NCBI GenBank assembly: GCA_035535995.1
Contig: DATLOZ010000018.1
Span: forward strand, 1 to 64,000
Length of the DNA: 64,000 bases
DNA from: JANYCO01 sp035535995
GTDB lineage: Bacteria > Bacteroidota > Bacteroidia > Cytophagales > Cytophagaceae
Reading direction: 5' to 3'
The notes under the pieces are model-generated. The model did not search any database and had not been told where the DNA came from. It saw only the letters and a list, made by a program, of their open reading frames with translations. Of this stretch, positions 18,503 through 25,791 are shown in pieces. The translations under genes and the position numbers were made by a program. How positions within the stretch are numbered: the first letter of the stretch is position 1; each line of letters opens with the position of its first letter.

Positions 18503-18606
18503 GAGATGCCGGATGTCAGATACAAAGTTATGAATGTTGAATTATGAGTTATGAATGAAAATTAGATCTTATTTTTTGTCTGGTATCTGGCATCCGGCAT
18601 CTTTTA
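18503..18606. repeat. Inverted pair of the GATGCCGGAT repeat with nested AT palindrome
   Basis: GAGATGCCGGATGTCAGATA (from 18503) faces an imperfect inverted copy containing TATCTGGCATCCGGCATC (18585-18602). Between them sits a second repeat type, TTGAATTATGAGTTATGAAT (18537-18556), whose relatives occur at 8911 and 29487. The element lies between the divergent apt and nucleosidase genes. Confidence 0.7.
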
Positions 18607-18658
18607 TCCTTCTTGCTTATCGATGCAATTAACACGAACTTTACTATCAAAAAGAAAT

Positions 18659-19414
18659 ATGCTCACCGGAATACTTGCCCCCATGCCCGAAGAAATTGAC
18701 CTGATCATTCAGGCAGTGACTGTAGAATCGGAATACGAATCGGGTGGACGGAAATTTTATAAAGGAAAATTTCAGGGCAAAGATTGTGTGGTAGCGCTTT
18801 CGCGAATAGGAAAAGTAGCGTCATCCGTGACAGCCGCTGTAATGATCGAAAAATTTGGCATCAATCAGCTCATCGTTTGCGGGGTGGCAGGAGGCATCGC
18901 ACCGCATCTCAAGACGGGCGATATTGTAGTAGCCGATGAATGCGTCCAACATGATCTTGATGCCAGGCCTTTATTTCCTCAGTTTGAAGCCCCCTTGCTC
19001 GGCAAAGGTTTTTTCCCTTGTGATACTTCCTTGGTAGAAAAAGCAATGCAAAGCAGTCGCGAATTTCTTCGCACTGACTTGCACAAATTTATTTCTGCAG
19101 AAGACCGTCATGCCTTTTCACTTCATGAGCCGGTTTTGTATCAGGGACAACTATGCTGCGGAGATCAGTTCATCGGTTCGCAAGCACAACTCGATAAGAT
19201 AAGGACCGATCTGCCTAAAACACTCTGTGTAGAAATGGAAGGCGGAGCGGTGGGCCAGATCTGCCACGAATATAAAATACCTTATGTGGTGGTCCGTACC
19301 ATCTCAGACAGCGCCGATGATAGCGCCCATATCGATTTCGGGAAATACATTGAAAATGTAGCGAAGTATTATACGCTGGGAGTGATTAGTAAGATCGTAG
19401 AGAAACTGGATTAA
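18659..19414 (+). CDS. 5'-methylthioadenosine / S-adenosylhomocysteine nucleosidase family
   Basis: A 251-residue phosphorylase-superfamily protein. The start at 18659 gives MLTGILAPMPEEIDLIIQAV, matching the family N-terminus (usually IG..GAM.EE). The motifs LSRIGKVASSVTAAVMIEKF, ICGVAGGIAPHLKTGDIVVA and CVEMEGGAVGQICHEYKIP with RTISDSAD contain the expected catalytic Glu and Asp. These enzymes cleave adenine from MTA and SAH, so recycling by the nearby apt is metabolically sensible. The protein is somewhat longer than E. coli MtnN owing to an insertion around DLHKFISAEDRHAFSLHE. Confidence 0.88.
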   Translation: MLTGILAPMPEEIDLIIQAVTVESEYESGGRKFYKGKFQGKDCVVALSRIGKVASSVTAAVMIEKFGINQLIVCGVAGGIAPHLKTGDIVVADECVQHDLDARPLFPQFEAPLLGKGFFPCDTSLVEKAMQSSREFLRTDLHKFISAEDRHAFSLHEPVLYQGQLCCGDQFIGSQAQLDKIRTDLPKTLCVEMEGGAVGQICHEYKIPYVVVRTISDSADDSAHIDFGKYIENVAKYYTLGVISKIVEKLD

Positions 19415-19422
19415 GATTTAAA

Positions 19423-19472
19423 AGATGCTAGATACCGGATAAAAATTATCTGGCATCTAGTATCCGGCATCT
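19423..19472. repeat. Compact inverted copy of the GATACCGGAT repeat; rest of gap AT-rich
   Basis: AGATGCTAGATACCGGATA (19423-19441) is followed after a short loop by ATCTGGCATCTAGTATCCGG and GCATCT (19447-19472), forming an imperfect hairpin of the GATGCCGGAT family just after the nucleosidase gene. The remaining gap to 19736 is AT-rich, and I see no gene in it. Confidence 0.7.
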
Positions 19473-19736
19473 ATTTCGGGTTCTTAGATAATTTTTAGCG
19501 TTCCATCCACGTGATTTTTAACCGTAAAATCAATTGTCTTTTATTTGTAAACCACTCAATTTCAAAACAATCATTTTCAGGTCAAATTATTGGTTTTAAT
19601 TGTTATTTAAATAATAAAAAATAGCGTTTTTATGATAGCAAAACGAGCTGCAGAGCGCTATTATTCTTTTTAATTCTTGCAAATAAAGCTTTTGATCCCT
19701 ACATCTGTACTATAAGATCATCAAAATTGAACTCGT

Positions 19737-20339
19737 ATGGAAATTATAGTAAACGCATATTATTCCAGTCACAACGCCGAGACAATGGTCGGATCGTTTT
19801 TAGGACATGGCTATATCAATAATCATAACAATAAATTTTCTTCCTCTATAGAAGAGGGTCAGCTGATCAGTCATTATATAGATGAATTTATTCAGAAGCA
19901 TCCCCTTTGCCGCAAAAGCATCGACCTGATCTCTCCAAAGGCCAGGAAATACGCACATACAATTCTGCGCTTGTATTACGATCATTTGCTTGCAAGAAAC
20001 TGGGACCAATACGGTACTTCTTCTTATGAAGATTTTTGCGCAGAGATCATTGGTGTGATGAAAGAACACAACAGTTTGTTTCCCTACAAGCCAAAGCGGG
20101 TAGCCAATCGTATCATCAAGAAAAAAGGAATTCTGGAGCTTAGAACAATCAATGGGCTCAATCAATATATTCAAGATATGACCCGCTACAATTCTTACAA
20201 CTCCTCTATCTGCGAGTCGGTGGGAGATCTGGTTAAAAATTACGATACGTTTAACCGCGACTTTAGAGAGATCTTTCCGGAAATGGAAAAAGAGATCGCC
20301 TATAAAACAGAAAAGTTGGTGCTGAGCCAGGCAAGCTAG
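19737..20339 (+). CDS. ACP phosphodiesterase-like protein (AcpH/DUF479 family)
   Basis: A 200-residue cytoplasmic helical protein. The order of blocks follows E. coli AcpH: an N-terminal Ala-Glu..Gly block (NAETMVGSFLGHGYINN), then ISHYIDEFIQKHPLCRKSID and the well-conserved LRLYYDHLLARNWDQYG. AcpH removes 4'-phosphopantetheine from acyl carrier protein. Here the Asp of the ADFVRG-like block of E. coli appears to be His (LGHGY), and the usual Thr-Asp after the ID motif is Ile-Gln. Activity may therefore differ or be lost. A strong terminator hairpin follows the stop. Confidence 0.72.
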   Translation: MEIIVNAYYSSHNAETMVGSFLGHGYINNHNNKFSSSIEEGQLISHYIDEFIQKHPLCRKSIDLISPKARKYAHTILRLYYDHLLARNWDQYGTSSYEDFCAEIIGVMKEHNSLFPYKPKRVANRIIKKKGILELRTINGLNQYIQDMTRYNSYNSSICESVGDLVKNYDTFNRDFREIFPEMEKEIAYKTEKLVLSQAS

Positions 20340-20352
20340 GTATAGAAAACAG

Positions 20353-20377
20353 AAAGGTCCCCGAAAGGACCTTTTTC
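20353..20377 (+). terminator. Rho-independent terminator
   Basis: AAAGGTCC (20353-20360) pairs with GGACCTTT (20367-20374), loop CCGAAA, then TTTC. It terminates the AcpH-like gene. Confidence 0.75.
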
Positions 20378-20417
20378 TGCAATACAGGTTACTTAAAAGG
20401 ATTTTATTTATCTGTCA

Positions 20418-20588
20418 TTAATTTTGATAAGTAGCATCCACACGTCCGTGAGCTTTATGCATCACATGCGTTTTGTGGTGTTTGGAATGTCTTACATAAG
20501 CCTTGTGTCCACGAGGACGAGCAAACATATTATTGCTGGATACTAATAAACCCACGATCATAGCGGTAATAAAAACGATCTTTTTCAT
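20418..20588 (-). CDS. Small secreted His-rich peptide (56 residues)
   Basis: An uninterrupted 56-codon frame on the minus strand. It begins MKKIVFITAMIVGLLVSSNN and continues MFA-RPRGHK; residues 1-23 form a clear signal peptide. The mature part of about 33 residues is basic, with seven His and no Cys, in the pattern HKAYVRHSKHHKTHVMHKAH. A -7 box TATCTTTA on the same strand lies at 20629-20636, giving a leader of about 34 bases. The signal peptide, its promoter and its isolated position argue for a real gene. A metal-binding or cell-surface role is only an inference. Confidence 0.7.
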   Translation of the reverse strand: MKKIVFITAMIVGLLVSSNNMFARPRGHKAYVRHSKHHKTHVMHKAHGRVDATYQN

Positions 20589-20760
20589 AGTTGTACAGGT
20601 TTTAATCCGTTCATTTATTTTGTTGATATAAAGATAGCATACAATTCTGTCGCCAGCTTGTAGGAAACCTGTGGAGATTCTGAAGCCTTTTATTTTGGGT
20701 CCTTACGGGAATTTTTAATGTATGACGGTTGTATAAAAACAAAACCATATTTTTAAAGCC

Positions 20761-21102
20761 ATGATCTACCTTAAAAGAGTATACGAACCAGCCAGCCGTA
20801 CAGACAGCTACCGTATTTTGATAGATCGCTTATGGCCACGAGGCATTACCAAGGAGAAAGCGGCAGTAGACCAATGGTTGAAAGAAATTGCGCCTTCTAC
20901 AGAACTACGCAAATGGTTTGGTCATGACCCGGAGAAATGGAAAGAGTTTTCTTCCCGTTATAAAAAAGAGTTGAAAGGCTCAGAAGCGTTAAAGGAATTA
21001 AAACTAGAAATCAAAAAACATAAAACCGTCACGCTTGTCTATGGAGCAAAGGATGAGGAGTATAATCACGCGGTAGTGCTGAGGGGAATGTTGAAATCGT
21101 AG
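20761..21102 (+). CDS. DUF488 family protein
   Basis: A 113-residue cytoplasmic protein with the DUF488 signature: an N-terminal LKRVYEPASRTDSYRILIDR, then LWPRGITKEKAAVDQWLKEI and PSTELRKWFGHDPEKW, ending in VTLVYGAKDEEYNHAVVLRG. The family is widespread and functionally uncharacterised. TATTTTTA at 20748-20755 is a possible -7 box five bases before the ATG. Confidence 0.9.
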   Translation: MIYLKRVYEPASRTDSYRILIDRLWPRGITKEKAAVDQWLKEIAPSTELRKWFGHDPEKWKEFSSRYKKELKGSEALKELKLEIKKHKTVTLVYGAKDEEYNHAVVLRGMLKS

Positions 21103-21146
21103 TTTAAGTCGGATATAGATTTGAGAAATGTTTTCTCTTAAAAATT

Positions 21147-21209
21147 AGTATGGAGTATGGAGCGCGAGTATGGAGGTTTTCTCTCTACTCGCGCTCCATA
21201 CTCCATACT
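21147..21209. repeat. Perfect 24-bp palindromic hairpin, GAGCGCGAGTA family, copy 1
   Basis: The arms 21147-21170 and 21186-21209 are perfect inverted repeats containing GTATGGAGCGCGAGTA, separated by a 15-base loop. A nearly identical element lies at 21849-21920. Its position is 3' of the DUF488 gene. The gap from 21103 to 21294 holds no gene. Confidence 0.85.
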
Positions 21210-21294
21210 GTGGATGGGGAAGTTGTCGAACCCTTTAGAGATATCATTGAGCCAGCATGAGAACATTAACCCGTTGGCTACAAAGAATAGGTAA

Positions 21295-21642
21295 TTAGCT
21301 CAGTCTTCTAATCATCGCAAAAAGCATCATTGACAATTCTTCTACCTTTTTGTAAAAATCGTTGTAATTATCGAGATTAATATTTTTTCTGTCTTTGAGA
21401 ATATCAAAAATAGCAGCACATTCGAATGCGGAGCCGCGGGCAATGACGTAGAAATTTTTTATATCCGCTTTACTATATCTTCCTGTGCCTTCAGCAATAT
21501 TTAACGGAATACTTAAAGAAGCTCTTTTAAGTTGATTAGCGATAATCTTGTCAATTACTTTGTCAGTACAAACAAGGGAAAGAACTTGACTGTCAAATTC
21601 CTTAGCTTTCTTATAAACGGTAAGCTTTTCGAAGTCGAACAT
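21295..21642 (-). CDS. Four-helix-bundle protein (23S rRNA intervening-sequence type)
   Basis: A 115-residue all-helical protein of the TIGR02436 four-helix-bundle family. The start at 21642 gives MFDFEKLTVYKKAKEFDSQV, the usual family N-terminus; five extra upstream codons (MNFYF) are possible. Core motifs are QLKRASLSIPLNIAEGTGRY and KNFYVIARGSAFECAAIFDI. The family was first seen as proteins encoded in rRNA intervening sequences, but in Bacteroidota they are common stand-alone genes of unknown role. It sits next to tRNA genes and between palindromic repeats. Confidence 0.88.
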   Translation of the reverse strand: MFDFEKLTVYKKAKEFDSQVLSLVCTDKVIDKIIANQLKRASLSIPLNIAEGTGRYSKADIKNFYVIARGSAFECAAIFDILKDRKNINLDNYNDFYKKVEELSMMLFAMIRRLS

Positions 21643-21699
21643 AAAATAAAAATTCAAGTAAAAAATATCTATTGCTCTAATTAAAGCTAAAAATAGTGA

Positions 21700-21751
21700 G
21701 GAGTGTGAGTGTGAGTCTTGAGAATATCCTCAAAACTCACACTCACACTCC
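21700..21751. repeat. Hairpin repeat, GTGTGAGTGTGAGT family, copy 1
   Basis: GGAGTGTGAGTGTGAGT (21700-21716) pairs perfectly with its inverse at 21735-21751, and the stem continues with CTTGAG against CTCAA. It lies 11 bases past the 3' end of tRNA-Leu on the tRNA strand, followed by a T-rich stretch, so it could serve as that transcript's terminator. Its partner in sequence is the element at 56766-56827. Confidence 0.85.
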
Positions 21752-21762
21752 ATACTGTCTCG

Positions 21763-21847
21763 TACCAGGAGCGGGGGTCGAACCCGCACGACTTTAAGGG
21801 TCACAGGATTTTAAGTCCTGCGTGTCTACCAATTCCACCATCCCGGC
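21763..21847 (-). tRNA. tRNA-Leu (anticodon TAA)
   Basis: An 85-base class II tRNA. The acceptor stem GCCGGGA pairs with TCCTGGT, with discriminator A. The anticodon stem is CAGGA/TCCTG with loop CTTAAAA, so the anticodon is TAA. The variable arm is long, as expected for Leu, and the T arm contains GGTTCGA. CCA is not encoded. It lies downstream of tRNA-Gly on the same strand and probably shares its promoter. Confidence 0.95.
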
Positions 21848-21848
21848 T

Positions 21849-21920
21849 TGTCAGTATAGAGTATGGAGCGCGAGTATGGAGGTTTTTCTCTCTACTCGCG
21901 CTCCATACTCTATACTGACA
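21849..21920. repeat. Perfect 28-bp palindromic hairpin, GAGCGCGAGTA family, copy 2
   Basis: The arms 21849-21876 and 21893-21920 are perfectly complementary over 28 bp, with a 16-base loop. It lies between tRNA-Gly and tRNA-Leu and would be part of a joint precursor. The core GTATGGAGCGCGAGTATGGA is shared with copy 1. Confidence 0.85.
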
Positions 21921-21967
21921 GAATTATTAGGTAAAAAAAAACGTAGCCAGGGCCACGTTTGCTTTTG

Positions 21968-22040
21968 AGCGAAAGACGGGGTTCGAACCCGCGACCTCGA
22001 CCTTGGCAAGGTCGCGCTCTACCAACTGAGCTACTTTCGC
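21968..22040 (-). tRNA. tRNA-Gly (anticodon GCC)
   Basis: A 73-base tRNA. The acceptor stem GCGAAAG pairs with CTTTCGC, with discriminator T as usual for Gly. The D arm is AGCTCAGTTGGTAGAGC. The anticodon stem CGACC/GGTCG has loop TTGCCAA, anticodon GCC. The T arm is GCGGGTTCGAACCCCGT. CCA is not encoded. A full-consensus promoter lies just upstream. Confidence 0.96.
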
Positions 22041-22060
22041 GTTCCATCTAAAATGGATTG

Positions 22061-22091
22061 CAAAATTAATGAATGAGTTTTATAATTCAAG
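22061..22091 (-). promoter_or_regulatory. tRNA promoter
   Basis: On the minus strand: CTTG (22088-22091), a 19-base spacer and TAATTTTG (22061-22068), exact to TAnnTTTG. Transcription would start about 15 bases before tRNA-Gly. This is one of the best promoters in the window. Confidence 0.7.
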
Positions 22092-22132
22092 AAAAAACTA
22101 CTTTTTTTTCACAAATTCTGCATTTCCATTTG

Positions 22133-22570
22133 TTACTCAGCGGCAAACTGATCTAACAAAGTTTTAGATTTAGAGCCCACCATATAATTTTGGCCTCTGT
22201 ATTTATATTTTTCAGTCTTCTTTTTATCGTTCAAAACTGTCTGTTTCAGATTAGGTTTATAAAACATATTGATCTCATCTACCAGATATGCTGCTTCTTC
22301 CGAATCTGTTTTGCTGCTCAAGCCTTTTTCCTGGGCAACTAATTTTTGGTATTGTTTGGTGAGTGACTTCGCTCTTTCTACTTCTGAAAGAGCAGTGGAA
22401 TAATAAGACGTGTCTTGTTTCAAGATAAACAACATCATATTATGTGTGGCGGTATCCATGGCAGCTTCAATTTGTTTGTCCAATTTGTGTGCTTCAGGAT
22501 GTTGGGCGAGGGCGTTACCCATAGAGAAAAGGCCAAAGGCAAGCCCCATGGCAAAGAATACTTTTTTCAT
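22133..22570 (-). CDS. Exported protein of unknown function
   Basis: A 145-residue protein with a clear signal peptide (MKKVFFAMGLAFGLFSMGNA, cleavage near ALAQ). The mature part is helical and charged, with DTATHNMMLFILKQDTSYYS and a basic C-terminal region KKKTEKYKYRGQNYMVG. No family was recognised. It lies 26 bases after the stop of the LacI-type regulator on the same strand and could be read from the same transcript. Confidence 0.75.
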   Translation of the reverse strand: MKKVFFAMGLAFGLFSMGNALAQHPEAHKLDKQIEAAMDTATHNMMLFILKQDTSYYSTALSEVERAKSLTKQYQKLVAQEKGLSSKTDSEEAAYLVDEINMFYKPNLKQTVLNDKKKTEKYKYRGQNYMVGSKSKTLLDQFAAE

Positions 22571-22596
22571 ACAGTAAATTTGTTTTTTGGTAAGTG

Positions 22597-23679
22597 CTAC
22601 AAATATAAATAAAAATCCACATTTTCCTTGGTGATCAGGTCAATAGGCATAGGCGTTTTAGGTGGTAAAGGCTGTTTTAATACCAGGGTATTGAACAAAT
22701 TCATCACTCCTTTGTATCCCTGACTGGCGGGTTTTTGACTGATCAGAAAATCGATCGTGCCTTTTTTCAGGTAATGAATATTGTTTTCAAGCAAATCATA
22801 GCCGATCATACGGATATTTCCCAGTTTCTTCTCATCTACGAATTTTGCCACACGGTGTACTTCGTAGCCGGTTACAAATAACCCTCTTACAAAAGAATAA
22901 TCAAGAAAAGCCTTGGTAAGGACCTCCTTCACATCCAGATCGCTGGAACCGGAAGGGATATCGATGGTCCGGACTTTTGTTTCGGTAATATTGTGGTCGT
23001 TCAGGTAAGCTTTAAATCCTTGCGCTCTGCTTGTATGATGCGGGCCATTATAGGCATCGCAGCCGATATTTACGATCAATACAGTAGTTTCTTTAGAAAT
23101 TCCGTAGCTCATCAGCTTAGCAGCAATATAGCCACTTTGAAAAGAGTTTTGTCCTGAAAAGGAAAGTGCTCTTTCATCTTCAAACGGGGTATCAATAAAA
23201 GAGAAAGCGATCTTTTCCTTCGCCAGTCTATCGGTGATATATTGTCCGCGTTCCCCAAATACCGGAACGATCAAAACCGCATCAGGCTTGTTTTCCAGCA
23301 ATTGTTCGTATTGAAGTCGCAGCGATTCTTCACTGGTGATCTCGAAAAAATATTTCTGTATGGAAATTTCAAAATGACTAAGTTCTTTCACTGCCGCTTC
23401 AATGCCATCCATATGGAATTTCCAGTAAGAATCCTGGTCGGATGGTAAAGGGATCAATACGCCGATACGAAACGGCTTTTTCATGGCCAGTACGCTGGCA
23501 ATGATATTAGGTTTGTATTGCAGTTCGTCGATGATCTTGTTGATCAGGTCGCGGGTTTCCTGGGCTACTTCTCCCCGGTTGTGCAATACCCTGTCTACGG
23601 TGCCCACCGATACATTGGCCCGCTCGGCGATATCTTTAATTCTTATCTTTTGCTGAAACAGCTCTGTCGTTTTATCCAC
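22597..23679 (-). CDS. LacI/GalR family transcriptional regulator
   Basis: A 360-residue regulator. The N-terminal helix-turn-helix is KDIAERANVSVGTVDRVLHN (about residues 15-34), followed by the hinge QYKPNIIASVLAMKKPF. A periplasmic-binding-protein-like sensor domain follows (FRIGVLIPLPSDQDSYWKFH; PDAVLIVPVFGERG; VLIVNIGCDAYNGPHH). The sugar-ABC-type binding fold suggests a small carbohydrate ligand, but no transporter is adjacent. The promoter and a candidate operator lie directly upstream (23699-23775), which points to autorepression. Confidence 0.92.
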   Translation of the reverse strand: MDKTTELFQQKIRIKDIAERANVSVGTVDRVLHNRGEVAQETRDLINKIIDELQYKPNIIASVLAMKKPFRIGVLIPLPSDQDSYWKFHMDGIEAAVKELSHFEISIQKYFFEITSEESLRLQYEQLLENKPDAVLIVPVFGERGQYITDRLAKEKIAFSFIDTPFEDERALSFSGQNSFQSGYIAAKLMSYGISKETTVLIVNIGCDAYNGPHHTSRAQGFKAYLNDHNITETKVRTIDIPSGSSDLDVKEVLTKAFLDYSFVRGLFVTGYEVHRVAKFVDEKKLGNIRMIGYDLLENNIHYLKKGTIDFLISQKPASQGYKGVMNLFNTLVLKQPLPPKTPMPIDLITKENVDFYLYL

Positions 23680-23698
23680 GGTCTCTAAATATGGCTAA

Positions 23699-23740
23699 TT
23701 AGTTTAAAAATGAATAGCGTTTTCGTTACCGTAAAACTAA
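23699..23740. promoter_or_regulatory. Candidate LacI-type operator
   Basis: TAGCG-TTTT-CGTTA (23715-23728) is a near-palindrome with CG centres, as LacI-family sites often have. An outer perfect inverted repeat TTAGTTT (23699-23705) / AAACTAA (23734-23740) surrounds it. It sits just downstream of the predicted start site of the regulator's own promoter. Confidence 0.45.
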
Positions 23741-23744
23741 TAAA

Positions 23745-23775
23745 CAAAGTTATCAACATCAAGGAAATTTGTAAA
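23745..23775 (-). promoter_or_regulatory. Promoter of the LacI-type regulator
   Basis: On the minus strand: TTTA (23772-23775), a 19-base spacer and TAACTTTG (23745-23752), an exact -7 match. Transcription would begin near 23739, about 60 bases before the start codon. Confidence 0.6.
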
Positions 23776-23810
23776 AATATAATTATTACAGGATGGTTCG
23801 AAAAGTAAAA

Positions 23811-23860
23811 TTCCAATTTTCAAATCCAAATGGGATACTTTTGGAATTTGAAAATTGGAA
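23811..23860. repeat. AT-rich hairpin, TTCCAATTTTCAAATCC
   Basis: TTCCAATTTTCAAATCCAAA (23811-23830) pairs with its inverse at 23840-23860, with one extra A in the right arm and a 9-base loop. It is not related to the other repeat families here. It could terminate the minus-strand small lipoprotein transcript. Confidence 0.7.
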
Positions 23861-23879
23861 TCTGAGATTTGATCAACTT

Positions 23880-24026
23880 CTACCAATTATTGAGGTGAAG
23901 CTTTTTAATATTTTTATGCGCCTGCTTGCAGTGTGGGTTTGCTCTCACGCAGGAGCCAAGAGTGATCACGGTGACCAGGATGATAAGAGGGAATAGGTAT
24001 ATTTTTTTCATAGGATTTAGATTCAT
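23880..24026 (-). CDS. Tiny lipoprotein (48 residues)
   Basis: A 48-codon frame on the minus strand: MNLNPMKKIYLFPLIILVTV, then ITLGSC and a short basic tail (VRANPHCKQAHKNIKKLHLN, ending NW). The hydrophobic segment followed by LGSC is a lipobox, so the mature lipopeptide would have about 23 residues. An internal ATG at 24011 is an alternative start. It begins 11 bases after the stop of the preceding exported-protein gene and is probably in its operon. The function is unknown. Confidence 0.65.
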   Translation of the reverse strand: MNLNPMKKIYLFPLIILVTVITLGSCVRANPHCKQAHKNIKKLHLNNW

Positions 24027-24037
24027 GTTTTAGCAAA

Positions 24038-24550
24038 TTATTTTTGACCAATTTCATAGCTTTTAAGTTCCAGCCCATGTTTTTTTGAAAACGCTTGCTG
24101 GGCAGCTTCAAACTTCAGATCAATTTCTGTTTCCCTTCCGATCAATTCGTCGGAGAGCTTTTGTAGCTTGGCTCTGTCATCGGCAGTACGCTTGTCTTTT
24201 GGGATGGAAGCCAACTGGATAATATGATTGTATTCGGAGTCTAAACTGTTTTTGTAAAGTTTAAACCATTCCAGGGCTGCGTCGCGAAGTTGAATATCGC
24301 CGTCAAAAGCTTTCATTCCGCTTACTTTGCTAATGGCCTTGTCAAAATCTTTGGAAAGCACATCCTTTTTAGCTTTCAGCTCGGTAAGACTTCCGCCTTC
24401 AAAAGCTTTGAAAAAATCAACTACATCGGGTACCAGTTTGTATTGGATGTCGATGATCTTGTTGTTGTAGTTGGCAGCTTTTTTATTCTGCCCCTGTGTC
24501 GTAGCGATCATAAAGATCCCGACACATAAGAGAAGTAGTTTTTTGATCAT
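24038..24550 (-). CDS. Exported helical protein of unknown function
   Basis: A 170-residue protein. The start at 24550 gives the signal peptide MIKKLLLLCVGIFMIATTQG followed by Q, which is better than a longer in-frame start at 24577. The mature protein is an amphipathic helical bundle (YNNKIIDIQYKLVPDVVDFF; LQKLSDELIGRETEIDLKFE), reminiscent of small DUF3829-type envelope proteins, though I cannot assign a family. The 48-residue lipoprotein follows 11 bases after the stop. Confidence 0.78.
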   Translation of the reverse strand: MIKKLLLLCVGIFMIATTQGQNKKAANYNNKIIDIQYKLVPDVVDFFKAFEGGSLTELKAKKDVLSKDFDKAISKVSGMKAFDGDIQLRDAALEWFKLYKNSLDSEYNHIIQLASIPKDKRTADDRAKLQKLSDELIGRETEIDLKFEAAQQAFSKKHGLELKSYEIGQK

Positions 24551-24684
24551 AAGGGTTTGGGTTTTATTAGAAAACAATATACGCAGGGTAGACGTAAAGG
24601 TTTGACATATAGCAATTTTAAATTTAAGAAAACAAAAAAATCTATGCGATGGATAACTTAAAATTTAAAATTCATAATTTAAAA

Positions 24685-25695
24685 TTAATTACCCTTCACC
24701 ATTTCCGTCACGCATTTCACCCATTCCGGGCTTGTGTTAAGGCTTTCTACCAATTGCCAGTGTTGGCCTCCGTGCTCTTCGAAAAGTAGTTTGTATTCTT
24801 CGCCGCCTTCCACTGTAGTTTCCAGGCAGTCGGCTACGAATGAAGGAGAAAAAAACAGGATGCTTTTTTTACCCGCTTTTGCCAGGTCTTCAATAGAGTG
24901 ATCCGTGTAAGGCTTGATCCATGGCGTGCGGCCCAGCCTCGATTGGAAAGAAACAGAGTAGGAGCCTTCGGCCAATCCCAATTCTTTTACAAGCAAGCGC
25001 GTAGTTTCATAGCATTGCGCGCGGTAGCAATACTTGTTGCGTGCATGATAGCTCATACAGCAAGTACCGAGCTGGCATTGATTGCCTACTGAGCCTTTCA
25101 GGATCTGTCTTTCAGGAATACCGTGGTAAGAAAATACAATATGATCGAATGTTCTTTCGCTCATATATTTTTTCCCTAAAGCTGCGAATGCTTTGATGAA
25201 CAAAGGGTCGTCGCAAAAATTGCTAATGATTTTTATTTCAGGAATGATCTGCCATTGGCCTACTACTTTCATTACTTCTTCAATGGAAGAACCTGTAGAA
25301 GCAGAAGCATATTGCGGATAGAGCGGAAGGACGATCAGCTTTTCAATCGCTTTGTCTTTGAAAATTTCTACTGCTTTTTCAATGCTTGGATTTTGATAGC
25401 GCATGCCGAAGCCTACTACGTAGTCGTTGCCGAGTGCGTCTTGTACGAGCTTTTGCAATTCTAGTCCGTGAAATAATAAAGGAGATCCTTTCTCTTGCCA
25501 GAGTTTTTTATACTCATGTGCAGATTTAGGAGCGCGGAAAGGAGCGATAATAAAGTTGATCAGCATCCATCGGTTAAGAAATGGAATATCGATCACGCGC
25601 CAGTCCATTAAAAATTCTCTTAAATATTTTCGTACATCCGATGTCTTAGTGCTGTCCGGGGTACCTAGGTTGATCAGCAATACTCCTGTTTTCAT
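24685..25695 (-). CDS. hemH: Ferrochelatase
   Basis: A 336-residue enzyme that inserts Fe(II) into protoporphyrin IX, the last step of haem synthesis. It begins MKTGVLLINLGTPDSTKTSD, and contains VRKYLREFLMDWRVID, the catalytic His motif VFSYHGIPERQI and a Cys-rich stretch CQLGTCCMSYHARNKYCYRA. The C-terminal half has YSVSFQSRLGRTPWIKPYT and PSFVADCLETTVEGGEEY. The Cys cluster may hold an iron-sulfur site, as in some ferrochelatases; that is an inference. The haem peroxidase at 7.2 kb and other cytochromes depend on this pathway. Confidence 0.96.
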   Translation of the reverse strand: MKTGVLLINLGTPDSTKTSDVRKYLREFLMDWRVIDIPFLNRWMLINFIIAPFRAPKSAHEYKKLWQEKGSPLLFHGLELQKLVQDALGNDYVVGFGMRYQNPSIEKAVEIFKDKAIEKLIVLPLYPQYASASTGSSIEEVMKVVGQWQIIPEIKIISNFCDDPLFIKAFAALGKKYMSERTFDHIVFSYHGIPERQILKGSVGNQCQLGTCCMSYHARNKYCYRAQCYETTRLLVKELGLAEGSYSVSFQSRLGRTPWIKPYTDHSIEDLAKAGKKSILFFSPSFVADCLETTVEGGEEYKLLFEEHGGQHWQLVESLNTSPEWVKCVTEMVKGN

Positions 25696-25757
25696 GTGTA
25701 AATTTACCTGATAATAGATATTAGTTTGCCAGAGAGAGAAGAAAATTTATTTTACAC

Positions 25758-25780
25758 TATAAGATTTTAAAAATCTTATA
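25758..25780. repeat. Palindrome TATAAGATTTT / AAAATCTTATA
   Basis: A perfect 11-bp inverted repeat around a single central base (25758-25768 and 25770-25780). It sits between the hemH and dioxygenase genes, both on the minus strand. A close relative with an AGACCTATAAG stem is at 28202-28234. Confidence 0.75.
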
Positions 25781-25791
25781 AGTATAACTAA

